From Anagrus nilaparvatae (lineage: Eukaryota; Arthropoda; Insecta; Hymenoptera; Mymaridae): a DNA stretch of 64,000 nt. The position numbers and the translations under genes are program-made. The notes below the pieces were generated by a model, which made no database searches, was not told the origin of the DNA, and saw only the letters and a list, made by a program, of their open reading frames with translations. The DNA lies in the NCBI GenBank assembly GCA_022575985.1, contig JAKSXM010000007.1, positions 29,824,501 to 29,888,500 of the forward strand, read 5' to 3'. Positions 31,930 through 42,799 of this stretch are shown here, one piece after another; the first letter of the stretch is position 1; each line of letters opens with the position of its first letter.

Positions 31930-32879
31930 TACTGAGTTCTCATTTACATAATCATATAAAGAAACTATTTAAGAATAAAAATCACAACAACAAAAATCGA
32001 TATTCAATTTTAGTTTTAAACGGCATAAAAAAATTTGTTGAGAAATCAGGAAAATTTCTTGTATGGAACAAAATGCAATTTTAGCGTATATATAAATCAA
32101 TGTATCCATTGAAGCAGAATTTTTATATTGGGTTAAAGTTCTATTTACTGAACTTTATAAAATTTGTTAATATGCTATAATGATATTTGTCTGTGTTAAA
32201 CTGCTCAATTTATATAGAAGATAAATGTCATTACTGACTGTGTAGTGTGGTCTGAGGCTTCATTGGTCTTACAAACCATTGAGGTCTATGGATTTCATGC
32301 CAGTCTGGTGGAGTTAGTAAAACTCAATATTTCTTAAAGTATATCTTTAATTACTATTAATTAAAATAACTATTTTTACCTAAAATATAATCAATTATGT
32401 ATTCGTTTTTATTTATTTTTGTACGCGTTTTTCTTAAATGTTGTACTGTGAAATCAAAATCATGTATAAGCAAGAACTTTTCAAGTTAAATCAATTAATA
32501 TTAATTCAATTTTAATTACAAAGTAAACAATAAATACAAATACAAATACAAAGTTTTTAATGCCATTAGGCTTTAATATTGTATGAAATTTGTATTTACA
32601 GATATTTTTATGCTATTGATAACTGTAAATTAAAATTAGATTTATTAATTTTATTATTATGTCATCTATTCACCACAATTACTTTTTAGCTTCATTTTTA
32701 CGCAATTATTTAATTTAAAATTCTTGTTTTACAATTTAGTAATAAATTGTGGTGGGTGGAATGTTGTGTAAATATGTATATAGTGTGTGTGTGTGTAGAG
32801 CGCTCCTTACTAAAACTCTTTTTAAACAATGCTTAGCCCGTTAGACCACCCCAAAGGAAATCAGTACAAATAGTATAAA
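31930..32879. other. AT-rich DNA, no gene seen
   Basis: It contains the TG microsatellite segment at 32762-32815 that is shared, inverted, with 17840-17890. A slightly GC-richer patch at 32242-32325 (GTGGTCTGAGGCTTCATTGG) is unassigned. Confidence 0.45.
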
Positions 32880-33720
32880 AATACGAAAATTTTTTTTTCT
32901 ACATTCATTTTTAATATTCATCTTTTGTCTTAGCGTCTCAAAAAACATAAGAATAGACATTGAGTTTGAATTTTCCTAATAAAAATATTTTTAACTCCTT
33001 CGGGGGGGGGGGGGGGGAGTTTGGTCTACAGGGCCAAGCATTGGTTAAAAACATTTTTTATATGCATCTTTGGTTACAGCGTCTCAAAAAACATAAGAAT
33101 ACACATTGAGTTTTAATTTTAATTTTCCTAATAAAAATATTTTTAACTCGTTTGGGGGGGGGGGGGGGTTGAATGGGGGACTGGGGTGGCCTAGAGAAGC
33201 ATCTGTTATACACATTTTTTATATTCATCATTGGTTTCAGCGCCTCAGAAAACATAACAATACACATTGAGTTTTAGTTTTTGTAATAAAAATTTTTATA
33301 TCGTTTATGGGGGGGGGGGGGAGTGCATAGGGCCACTGGGGTGGTTTACAGGGGCAAAAATTAGTAGAAAACATTTTTTATATTCATTTTTGGTTTCACC
33401 GTCCCAAAATATATAAGAATTCATATTAAGTATTAATTTTTGTAATAAACATATTTTTACCCGTTTGGGGGGGGGAGTATGAATGGGGGCACTGGGGTCG
33501 TCTACGGGGCCAAACGTTGGTTAAAAACATTTTTTGTATACATTTTTGGTATAAGCGTCCCAAAAAACATGAGTATATAGTTCAATTTTCATTTTTCGAA
33601 AACAATTTTTTTTTTACTTTTTGGGGGGCATATAGGGGCGCTGCAGCGCGCTGGGGGAAAATTGACTAGTTAAATTGCATTTCTATGGCCATATTCGGTT
33701 TTATCATACCGTCTACCTTT
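32880..33720. repeat. Tandem repeats of about 155 bp with poly-G runs
   Basis: About five copies of a unit containing CGTCTCAAAAAACATAAGAA, TACACATTGAGTTTTAATTT, a G run (16 G at 33002-33017; similar near 33150, 33308 and 33467), GGGGCACTGGGGT and GTTAAAAACATTTTTTAT. Landmarks recur about every 146 to 162 bp. Copy identity falls toward the right end. Confidence 0.88.
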
Positions 33721-33734
33721 TGGCACATGACTTT

Positions 33735-34450
33735 TTTTTTTGTGTGCCTGTGTTATTGATATACGGTGTTAAATTGTAATTTTTTTTTTGAAGTTTAGAA
33801 AGACTAAATAAATTATATTTTTGTATTGTTTATGTTTTCTTTTAGTAGAAATTAAAAAAAAAAAATTCAAGATAGCGGTTTTAGAAAATGATTATAATTC
33901 TGAGGAGAATTCTGCTAAATACTCCAGTCAAATTGCGGAGAGTTGATGTTTAGTTACTGGCATGCATAAAATTTGATCTATTATAGGTTTTTTGAATTGC
34001 TCTTCACAAATTATAGGGTGAAATAATAATTTATCAAAAAAAAGTCCCCAATATTATTGATTAGCGACCCGAAAAACCCATACGGACCTAGCACTCAAAG
34101 TGCGAATACATCAAATATACCCCGTTTTAGGGGTAGTTTTGCAATTTTAAGGGTGTTTCTCTAATATCTCCCGAAAAATACCCCGGAATTCGTGATCAGC
34201 GACTCAAAAAACCTACAATAGACCAAAACTTATACCGGCCAGTAACTAAACATCAATTCTCCGTAATTTGACTGGAGAATTTATCAGAATTCTCGTCAGA
34301 ATTAAAATCATTTTCTAAATCCGCTATTTTGATTTTTTTTTAATTTCTACTTAAAGAAAACATAAACATTATAAAAATATAATTTATTTAGTCCTTATAA
34401 ACTTTAAAAAAAAATTACAATTTAAAACCGTATATCAATAATCGAATTTT
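33735..34450. repeat. 0.7-kb palindrome
   Basis: Landmarks AAATTATATTTTTGTATTGT and TATGTTTTCTTTTAGTAGAA (33808-33850) return inverted near 34340-34385. GATATACGGTGTTAAATTGT returns as ACAATTTAAAACCGTATATC. The symmetric centre contains the smaller element at 33919-34280. Confidence 0.8.
33919..34280. mobile_element. MITE with ACTCCAGTCAAA ends at the palindrome centre
   Basis: ACTCCAGTCAAATTGCGG and GTTGATGTTTAGTTACTGG on the left return inverted on the right (CCAGTAACTAAACATCAA, CCGTAATTTGACTGGAG). It is the same TIR family as 24049-24561. Internally it has TTAGCGACCCGAAAAACCC and the GGGGTAGTTTTGCAATTTTA module. Confidence 0.75.
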
Positions 34451-34747
34451 TGTCTTTTATGAGCCGCCATATTTAATTAACGGTCAATAATGTTAAAAAT
34501 CTGACCCCAGAATCTTGTAAAGCAAGGCCTTTTTAGTAAAGGAAGACTTTAATTTTAAAAAAAAAATGATTTTTTACACGTTTTCTAAGCGAAAATCCAC
34601 GCGTCAGTGGCATGGTCGCGCCGGCGCTAATGGGTTAAAACGCAGAGTTGTATTTCTACGACTCTACGCTTTAAAAGAGGCGCGAAAAACCTTGAAAAAA
34701 CGCCCTCTATGTATGACACACAGAGACAGTAAATAGCACTTTCTAGT

Positions 34748-35049
34748 TCATCGGAGAAAATGAACTGACGCCATGCAAATTTTTACTTTAAAGTCTTTTT
34801 TTTTAAGTGACACATGTCTGTTTAATTTACTTACGTGAGTAAACTGGCCCAAGGTCGATGTGCTATGACGAATTTTATCTTTGTTGTCTCTTATGATTCG
34901 TACAGAAGACTCACTGATTTTAAATTTTCGCGCAACGGCTGTGAATCTCCCTCTGGGTTCGAGCAAATTGAAAATTTTTAGCTTCACACCATAATATCCA
35001 AGACATTACTTGCTTTTTTATTTGGAGAATTTTTGAATTTGGGAGCCAT
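34748..35049 (-). pseudogene. Pogo/Tigger transposase N-terminus (CENP-B-type HTH)
   Basis: On the minus strand a Met at 35049 starts M-A-P-K-F-K-N-S-P-N-K-K-A. After a frameshift near 34990 it continues K-L-K-I-F-N-L-L-E, F-T-A-V-A-R-K-F-K-I-S-E-S-S-V-R-I-I and N-K-D-K-I-R. This is the psq/CENP-B N-terminal helix-turn-helix of Tigger-like (pogo) transposases. The second HTH and the DDE domain are not present nearby. A matching terminal inverted repeat lies just upstream at 35300-35347. Confidence 0.8.
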
Positions 35050-35284
35050 AATTTATGATGGAATACTTATAATAATTTTGCTTGTCTAGGAGATGTAATA
35101 CTTAAATAATTTTTAATAATTATTTATACTTTAATAATTTTGTTTGTCTGATAGATGGTGATGTTTAATAAATGAGATTAATTGGTTATGTTACAAAACA
35201 ATAACAAAATACAACCAGGAAAAATTTTCGCTTTGAATTTCGAATAGAACCCGCGTATACGGAGGGAAAAACCGCGCATAAAGG

Positions 35285-35347
35285 GGGATGGGAAAAATTA
35301 AGATACCGCGTATTAACGAAACCTGCGTATAAGGAAGCACGCCTGTA
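35285..35347. repeat. Tigger/pogo-type terminal inverted repeat
   Basis: On the minus strand it reads CAGGCGTGCTTCCTTATACG then CAGGTTTCGTTAATACGCGG, with TA outside (35346-35347). It is the 5' end of the transposase remnant at 34748-35049, and is similar in style to 26874-26925. Confidence 0.7.
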
Positions 35348-35374
35348 CTGAAATCAACTATTAATAATAGGTCT

Positions 35375-38300
35375 GTTCTTTTTGTCCCGAAAAAGGGAAG
35401 GGATTAACTGGAGTTAAAAGGAGAAAAAAAATGCGCGCTCATATCAAACATTTTGTAGGTTAAATTGTATTTTATTTAAATTTTTATTAATTTTTTAATT
35501 TTAAATAATAGATTATTTAATGCTATCGATAAAAAGCTAAATTAAACATGTTTTAACATTTAATTTTTAGTAAAAAATTTTTATCTCCAAAAAAAAGGTA
35601 TCCTTTTTGAATTACCGCCATGAAAAAGTGGCTTCTTCTTCTCTACATCAAAGAACATCTCAAGGCAAACCTGCTTCACAAATCTAATACTGAACATCCA
35701 CGTAAGCCCTTGAAACCCGAATATCTTTTTTGTTCAGTATGGGAAGGAAATTCAATTCCAACCCTAATTGTTCTGGTGTACCGCCCCCCTGATGTTTCTA
35801 TCAGATCTGATAGACGTCTTATACAACTTTTGCGCTCCACATCATCAGATTATAACCATAAGGCTGTAATTGGTGATTGGAATGCTGACATTCTATCACC
35901 ACATGACTCTGATACTCGCTTCCTCACTTAAATCATGAGTGAATTATCACTAAAATTAGTTGACACTGGTCCATCCCATCACACTGTTAAGAAATCAAAC
36001 CCAATCAGTACTGCTTTAACAACAACAAACTTATCAAATAATGAATTATCTGACGATGACTTACTTTCTGACACAGATGAATCTATTGACAGTCAAGAGA
36101 CATTTTTTAATAACAACTTACCAGAAATTACGTCTAGTAAAGATACTTGGATAGACACTATATATGTAGATGACTGTGACTCTATTATTAGTCATGACCG
36201 TTTTTTGCCCAACAATCCTAGTAGACATGACATAATTACAGCCACTATTGACATTTTCTACCCAAGTACAGTTAATGAAAATCATTCATATAAATGCATC
36301 AATAAAATTACACCTGAAGACCTCAACCACCATCTTAGCAAACAAGACTGGTCATTATTTAATACTAATGACACAATTGATGCCAATAAAGGACTAGCAG
36401 TACTTACTGACAATTTACAAGACGCAATAAATTCTCTAGCACCAGAAAAGACGTTAAACCACAAAAAATCTTTATATCCATGGATTGACGATGACCTAAA
36501 ACTATTAATTTCAAAAAGAGACGCGACACGTAGACGTTATGAAAGGACAGGATCCCGTAATTTACTAACTGAGTACCTGAACTTAGCTGACTTGACTGAA
36601 AAAAATACTGAAATCGCGCGTTGTGCTTATATGCACAATCGCATAAGCAACTCCCTGGACACTAACAAAAACTTCTGGAGTGAAATGAGAAACTTAGGAT
36701 TACTTCCAAAACCCAGTGATGCACTGCATGGGTTCCTACCTGAAGAGCTCAACACATATTTTTCTGGTATTTCTTTCTCTCCTTCAGAGGACCCCACAAC
36801 ATCTCTAAATTCAATCTCAAATGCTCCCCTAGATGGTTTTATGTTCCAAGAAGTTACAGTTAATGATGTAATCCTTGCGGTTTCTCATTTTCAGTCCCAA
36901 GCCAAAGGTGAAGATGGTATACCACAAAGCATAATAGCCAAAGCATTACCAACAATTGCTAAACATTTAACAAAGTTATTTAATGTGTCATTGATAAATA
37001 ATGTCTTTCCTGAAGCCTGGAAAATATCCCGTATATTAGCCCTAAAAAAGGTATCAATACCATCATCTCCATCTGATTGCAGGCCTATTGCTTTATTGTG
37101 CTCATTGTCGAAGATCTTGGAAAAGTTAGCTCATGATCAGGTGGTCAACTACTTAACCAAGTCGAAAATCTTAGATGATTTTCAAACTGGCTTCAGAAAA
37201 CATCATTCCACACAAACAGCCTTAATAAAATTAACTGATGATATCCGCTTAGCAAAAGAAAAGAAGTTGGCCACCTTGCTGCTGCAGTTTGATTTCTCCA
37301 AGGCCTTTGATAATGTATCACCATCTAGGCTCCTATCTAAACTCCAGGAAATTGGCTTCTCAAAATCTGCTCTAATGTGGTTTTGGTCATATCTCTGTGG
37401 TCGTTCGCAGTGTGTATTCTCAAAGCAAACAACATCTGCTCCTCGTGACATCAACATAGGTGTTCCTCAGGGTTTTGTTTTAGGACCATTATTGTTTTGC
37501 ATATATATGAATGATATAAAATCTCATCTTGATAACAGGACTTTGAGATTATTATACGCGGACGACCTACAGATATATGTCCAGGTTCCCTCGAATCAAA
37601 TAGAAATAGGTATCAAATTACTATCCAATGCAGCTTGCAAAGTGTCAACTTGGGCTGAACTTAATCTACTATCCCTAAATATCAAAAAGACTAAAGCCAT
37701 AGTTTTTGGAACACCTCACACTGTAAGGATCTTCAAAAAACTGGGTATCCGTAATATCCCCATTAATAACAGAGGTGAAGCTGTTCCTTTTGTAGATGAT
37801 GTACTTAGTCTTGGCATAATTCTGGATAACACCCTATCGTGGAAGCAGCAAGTAAATCATATCAGTAAAAAGGTCAATAAGGTATTATATGGTTTACGGT
37901 TCATCAGATCATGCACATCTCAGCTGTTAAGGCGTAGGTTGGTTGAGTCCCTAGTTATTCCACACCTAGACTATTGCACAGTTGTTTATTCGGATATGTC
38001 ACTCTACCTTCGTTTACAACTTCAAAGGCTCGTGAATATAGGGATAAGATACATATTCGGATTAAGACGTGACGAACATCTAACTACTTACCAGAAAAAG
38101 TTACAGTGGCTTAGTAATGACTCGCGACGAGATTATTTCGCCATGCTGACTATGTACAGAATAGTAAGGATGAAAGAACTTCCACTGTTACTCCCGCTAT
38201 TTACACCCTATCACACTGACAGGCCCACAAGAGGTCCTCGAAAAGATCTGGAAACCCAAACCATGTTGACTGAGACCGGAAGAAACTCTTTCCAAGTCAA

Positions 38301-38915
38301 ATATGCTAATTACTGAAACTCACTACCTCCCTGTTATCGAGCCCTCATTTACCCTCATTCTCACAATTTAAAAAAGCAATGAAAACATATTTTTTCACAA
38401 AATTAGATAGTTGATATATTTATATTTTACTTATTTTATTTCGCTTATTTTATTTCATTGTACTTCATTTTATTACATATTACCAAAATAAATTTCATTG
38501 CTTTTAATCAGTATTATTGTCACTAAGTTGTCGTATTTAATTTAATTTATTCGTATATTTATATATATCTTCAAAAATACAAAATTTATTTATTTACTTT
38601 ACTACATGTATTAATGTTGACTCTTTTAATGAATATTAATGTTGACTCTTTTTAAAGATTAAATTTACTTTATATTTACTAGATATATTTACTATTGACA
38701 TTGTTGACTAATTTTAATTTTTAATTTTTTTTAAAAAAATAAAATTTATTATATATTTACTGTAATAATTTGACAAATGTAAGAACAAGAGTGTACTATA
38801 TTTTTCTTAGAAAATAAATCAAATAATAATAATAATAATAATAAAAAAGAACGCGCGTTCTGTTTAATTTTATCCCAGTTTTGCTCCAGGTTAACTTTTT
38901 TGGGACAAAAAGAAC
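35375..38915. mobile_element. TIR element with a LINE inserted inside
   Basis: GTTCTTTTTGTCCC at 35375-35388 is inverted as GGGACAAAAAGAAC at 38902-38915, with a further block (TTAACTGGAG / CTCCAGGTTAA) inside. The interior is almost wholly the LINE 35600-38850. No transposase and no clear target duplication were found. It could be a MITE split by the LINE. Confidence 0.65.
35620..38414 (+). pseudogene. CR1/L2-like LINE ORF2: partial endonuclease and reverse transcriptase
   Basis: It is one reading frame broken by two stops and a late frameshift. The endonuclease part reads L-L-Y-I-K-E-H-L-K, L-V-Y-R-P-P-D and I-G-D-W-N-A-D. TAA at 35929-35931 interrupts, and the same frame continues through L-V-D-T-G-P-S-H-H-T. 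RT motifs are I-L-A-L-K-K-V, C-R-P-I-A-L-L-C, F-Q-T-G-F-R-K-H-H-S-T, Q-F-D-F-S-K-A-F-D, G-V-P-Q-G-F-V-L-G-P and L-L-Y-A-D-D-L-Q-I-Y. TGA at 38314-38316 stands where relatives have Trp (Y-W-N-S-L-P). The usual C-terminus F-K-K-A-M-K-T-Y-F-F is found in a shifted frame ending at 38414. The 5' end is truncated. An (ATA)n tail follows at about 38824-38846. The exact clade is uncertain. Confidence 0.9.
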
Positions 38916-39194
38916 TATAAATGAAATATAAATTTTAAAAAATATCTGATATAATACTAAAAAAATACTTTAACAAGTAAAAAACTTGGGGTCCAGATTC
39001 AGTACTTCAATATTAATAATTTTTCTCTTTATGTTTCTTTGAAATACGTTAAATAAGTTGGCCCAGAACTATTGAGTTCTGACTCGATCAATTTTTACAT
39101 AACTTATAACTAATTTCAAAAAAAAATTTGTTTTTCAAAAAATTAATGATGTAGCCAGAATTTTAGTTACATGCAATGACTATAATAATTACAT
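38916..39194. other. AT-rich DNA, no gene seen
   Basis: It lies between the TIR element and the dispersed repeat cluster. No features are recognised. Confidence 0.4.
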
Positions 39195-39315
39195 TAAAAT
39201 ATTGGTTCCTCAATGAGGAACCATTGTGATAGGTCAAATTTCGATTTTTGATTTTTTGGCATATAAGAATGTTTTGAGACCTCAGGAAGCTAAAAAACTG
39301 GTTTTTAAAAAAGTC

Positions 39316-39351
<36 letters not shown>

Positions 39352-40735
39352 CGGTGATATTTCACAAACATTATAGAGTTTAGACCTAATTTTTTTTTCA
39401 AAAATTTTTTCAGCAAAAAAGCTCGAGGTACTTTTTTTTTTAATTTGGATGTAATATTTCATTTATTTTCACGAAAGTACTTATATGTGAAAGTCTGGTT
39501 TTTACTCTATATCTCGAATCTGATACTTAATTTTTTGAAAATTTTTTTTCCACAATTATTTTCACGAAATAGTACATTTTTAACCAAGGGAGCAAAAAAA
39601 CAGAATGACCCAGATCACACATTAATTAGCATCCAAGGCGAAGCCAAGGATGGTAAACTGCGATCTGGGGTATTTTTTTTTTGTTCCCATGGACAAAACG
39701 AAATTTTTCTTTCTCACTGGAATGCAGAAAACGCGTTTTTTTCGATCTCGTTGTGGGGCGAAAAAAGTGTTTTCGGCCCGCTAGGAAGAAAAATACAAAA
39801 AACACCAATTTTTTTTTTCTATTTGGACGTAGTACTTAATTTATTTCTATGAAAGTACTAGTTTTAGAAAGTTTGTTTATAGTCATTTTTTGGATCTGAT
39901 ACCGAATTTTTTTTTTAATTTTTTCTCAAAATTAAAAAAAAAAAATTAAAAAACCTGCAATATATTTTTTTTTTTTTGTGTAATACCTCATTTAATTCCA
40001 TGAAAGTACAAATATCTGAAAATATTGTAACCGGTGATGTTTCACAACCATTATGAAATTAAGACCTAATTTTTTTTTTCAAAAATTTTTTCATCAAAAA
40101 ATCCTAAACTACTTTTTTTTTTTTTTTAATTCGGATGTATTAATACCTCATTTATTTCCATGAAAGTACTTGTATTTGAAAGTATGGTTTTCACTTGATA
40201 TCTTGAATCTGATACTTAATTCTTTGAAAATTTTTTTCACAAACTTTTCGTCACAAAAAATACAAAAAAACACCAAATTTTTTTTTATTTTTGGACCTAG
40301 TACCTAATTTATTTTTATGAGAGTACTAGTTTTAGAAAGTTCGTTTATAGTAATTTTTTGGAATTGATACCAAATTTTTAAAAAATTTTTTTCTAAAAAT
40401 TAAGAAAACTGCAATATTTTTTTTGTGTGTAATACCTCAATTAACTCATTAACGTCGACGCGGAGAGTTTTGGAAATGGTAAAAAAGCAATAACTTCGAT
40501 TGGTATTGCCTGTTTTACCCCTTTTAGCCCAGTTTTTTGAGCACATACAAGAGCTATAGGTCAAAACTAATGATGGATCTTAATGAAAAATTTTTTAGCT
40601 ATGTACCTGCAAGGGAAATTTTTATTTTTTACCATTTCCAAAACTCTCCGCGTCGGCGTTAATGAGTTAATTCCATGAAAGTACTAATATCATATTATAT
40701 TGTAACCGGTGATATTTCACAGCTATTATGGAATT
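39195..40735. repeat. Diverged tandem copies of a dispersed repeat with (GT)n
   Basis: It begins with GGTTCCTCAATGAGGAACC (palindrome at 39207) and a GT microsatellite (39316-39348). The unit GTGATATTTCACAA...TTAAGACCTAATTTTTTTTT...GGATGTAATACCTCATTTA... TTCCATGAAAGTAC recurs at about 39345, 40030 and 40705. A related copy with the same start and (GT)n is at 60160-60480. The frame at 39445-39852 is a by-product of the repeats. A segment at 39600-39690 is shared, inverted, with 49970-50060. Confidence 0.75.
40441..40670. mobile_element. 230-bp TTAA-flanked MITE
   Basis: Ends TTAACTCATTAACGTCGACG...and...CGTCGGCGTTAATGAGTTAA. The terminal repeats are about 46 bp with one visible mismatch. It sits in a tandem repeat whose sister unit (about 39984-40004, ACCTCATTTAATTCCATGAA) shows the uninterrupted TTAA site. 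Confidence 0.92.
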
Positions 40736-41266
40736 AAGAGAGAAATGTATGTATGATTGCATGTATGCATGTATGTATGGTTGTATTCGGCGATATCAGT
40801 GGCATATTAGGGTCTACTCGAAACCTACACATTTTAATCTTGCACATCTATTTTCTTACACATTTTCCTGCACGAAAAAAATATTACACATTAAATTAAT
40901 TATCAAAATAAATCTTATACAAGTGTAGGAAAATTAATAATTAAATTTTTTATATATTTTTACTGTGAAACAATATAGAAATTATAAAAATATATAAAAT
41001 ATTTAAGACCCGCATATTAATGTATTAAGGGTCCTTTGTGCTAAATATGACGATTTTTTAGGTAAGGATTGTGAAGAGACGGTTACAGAATTTTGAGTAA
41101 ATGTTTGTTTATTCTTTTATTTAAGTATTATATTTTACAAAAAAAATTTTTTATTTTTATTTTCATGACGTAAATCAGGCACTATGTCAAAACTGTGTAC
41201 AGGATATCTCCAGTTAGGGTTATCTAAAACAAAAAAAAAAAATTAGTAAGAGTTTAAAGCAAATGT

Positions 41267-41423
41267 CAGGGGCTGACTTCGAGTTTTTTCAAAAAAATTA
41301 ATTACAAACAAAATGGCGGCTGTTTAAAGTTAAAATATAAAAAAAAGGCCTAAATATTTAGGACTACTAGCTGTAAAAACTTTTTGAGAACTTTTTTGTA
41401 AAAAAACTCGAAGTCAGCCCCTG
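41267..41423. mobile_element. 157-bp MITE with CAGGGGC ends
   Basis: CAGGGGCTGACTTCGAGTTT and its inverse at 41404-41423 form terminal repeats of 20 bp or more. CAGGGGC is hAT-like, but the flanking 8-mers (GCAAATGT and AAAAATTT) do not match. The interior has ATGGCGGCTGTTT. Confidence 0.75.
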
Positions 41424-41557
41424 AAAAATTTTTTTAACTACTTAGCAAATATGAAGTAAATTGCTAGAATAGTTTTTGCTTAATCGTGTTCACAGCTAGC
41501 AAGAAACGTATTTCGAGATAAACGCGTTTGAAGTTTCAAAACAAGTTTTTCGATACT

Positions 41558-42160
41558 TTAAGGTCTTACGTACGTCCAGGGTAAAATGCAAAAAAAAAGC
41601 TAAAACTTGGAGAAAGTAAAGTAAATATAATTTAATTTTACACGTATTTTTTTTTTTTTATAATTGACCGAACAGTTTTTGAGAAAATAAATAAATAAAA
41701 AATAAATTAACACAGGCTCTTATGGGGAATTTAAAAAAATGAAAAAAGAGCATTTAAAATACAAAACTTAGATATTTTTTTTTATGAGTTGATAAATAAT
41801 GTCCTAATAAATAAAAAGAGACCTTAAAATTTTCAATCGACCGTCATTTTTTATGGTTTTACTTAAAAAAATGTATAAAAAATTAACGTTTATTCTGCTA
41901 CTGAGGTAGAGTCATTTATTATATTTTTTTATTTATTTATTTTCTTTATAAATAATTAAATAATAATATTATTTAAATAATAAATAATTTATTTAATGCC
42001 AAAATTAAGTTAATAAAATTTATTTTTAAGCTTTGAATAGTAATAATTAAGTATTATTGAAAAAATTTTTTTATTTATTTGAAGTTGCAATCCGTACTTT
42101 TATACATGTGTAAGACAAAGATGCCGATAGGTAAAAATCCTGACGTACGTAAGACCTTAA
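41558..42160. mobile_element. 603-bp TTAA-flanked MITE
   Basis: Starts TTAAGGTCTTACGTACGTCC and ends CTGACGTACGTAAGACCTTAA. It has TTAA on both sides and about 19-bp terminal repeats. The interior is A/T-rich with no gene. Confidence 0.85.
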
Positions 42161-42799
42161 ATTAAATAATTTTCTTTTTTTTTCTTTTTTCATTTAGAGC
42201 AACTCAAAACAAAAAAATCTAGACCATAAACATTACAATCGGTTAATAATTTTTGCAGAAATGTTAAGTAGAAAGAGTAAATACGTGGTTTAAAAAAAAA
42301 CGAATTTTTATTTTTTTTGAAAAAATGAAAAATTATTATTTTTTTTTCAACTTACCAATCGTCTGCGATCCCGGGTCCATACAATAACCCTTTTGACTTG
42401 CTCATATTCTACTACTACTTGACTTTTTTCGTTTTGTTGGTCAGAGTTTCTTTTTTAGCCAACTCTGCTTATATAGTGAATTAAAACTTGTTACTGATGG
42501 AAAAATCCGTAAATATACACATTCTATGAGTATTCAATAATACAGTATATATTAATTAATATAATATAAATAATTTGAAAGACCTAGGAAGGGTTGCGAG
42601 GACAATATATGGAATTCTATTCAATTTTAGAAAAAAAAACGCGTTTGACGGCCCGCGCAAAACAGGCCAAAAAGTAAACTTAGAAAGGGAATTTAAAATA
42701 AAAAATTTTTTTACATGTTCTTGAGACATATATGAAGTTATTTATGCAAAAAAAAAAAAAGTAATTTTCAAAAACACATTTAGCACAAAGGACCCTTCA

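Larger units (their letters stand above)
41026..42799. mobile_element. 1.8-kb TIR element without recognisable gene
   Basis: AAGGGTCCTTTGTGCTAAAT at 41027 is inverted as ATTTAGCACAAAGGACCCTT at about 42779. Flanks are TTAA on the left and TTCA on the right, so it may be another TTAA-type insertion with one mutated end. Two smaller MITEs are nested inside (41267-41423 and 41558-42160). Confidence 0.7.

Noticed and set aside
39445..39852. 135-codon plus frame
   Set aside because: It lies across tandem repeats and changes with each copy. No domain is recognisable.
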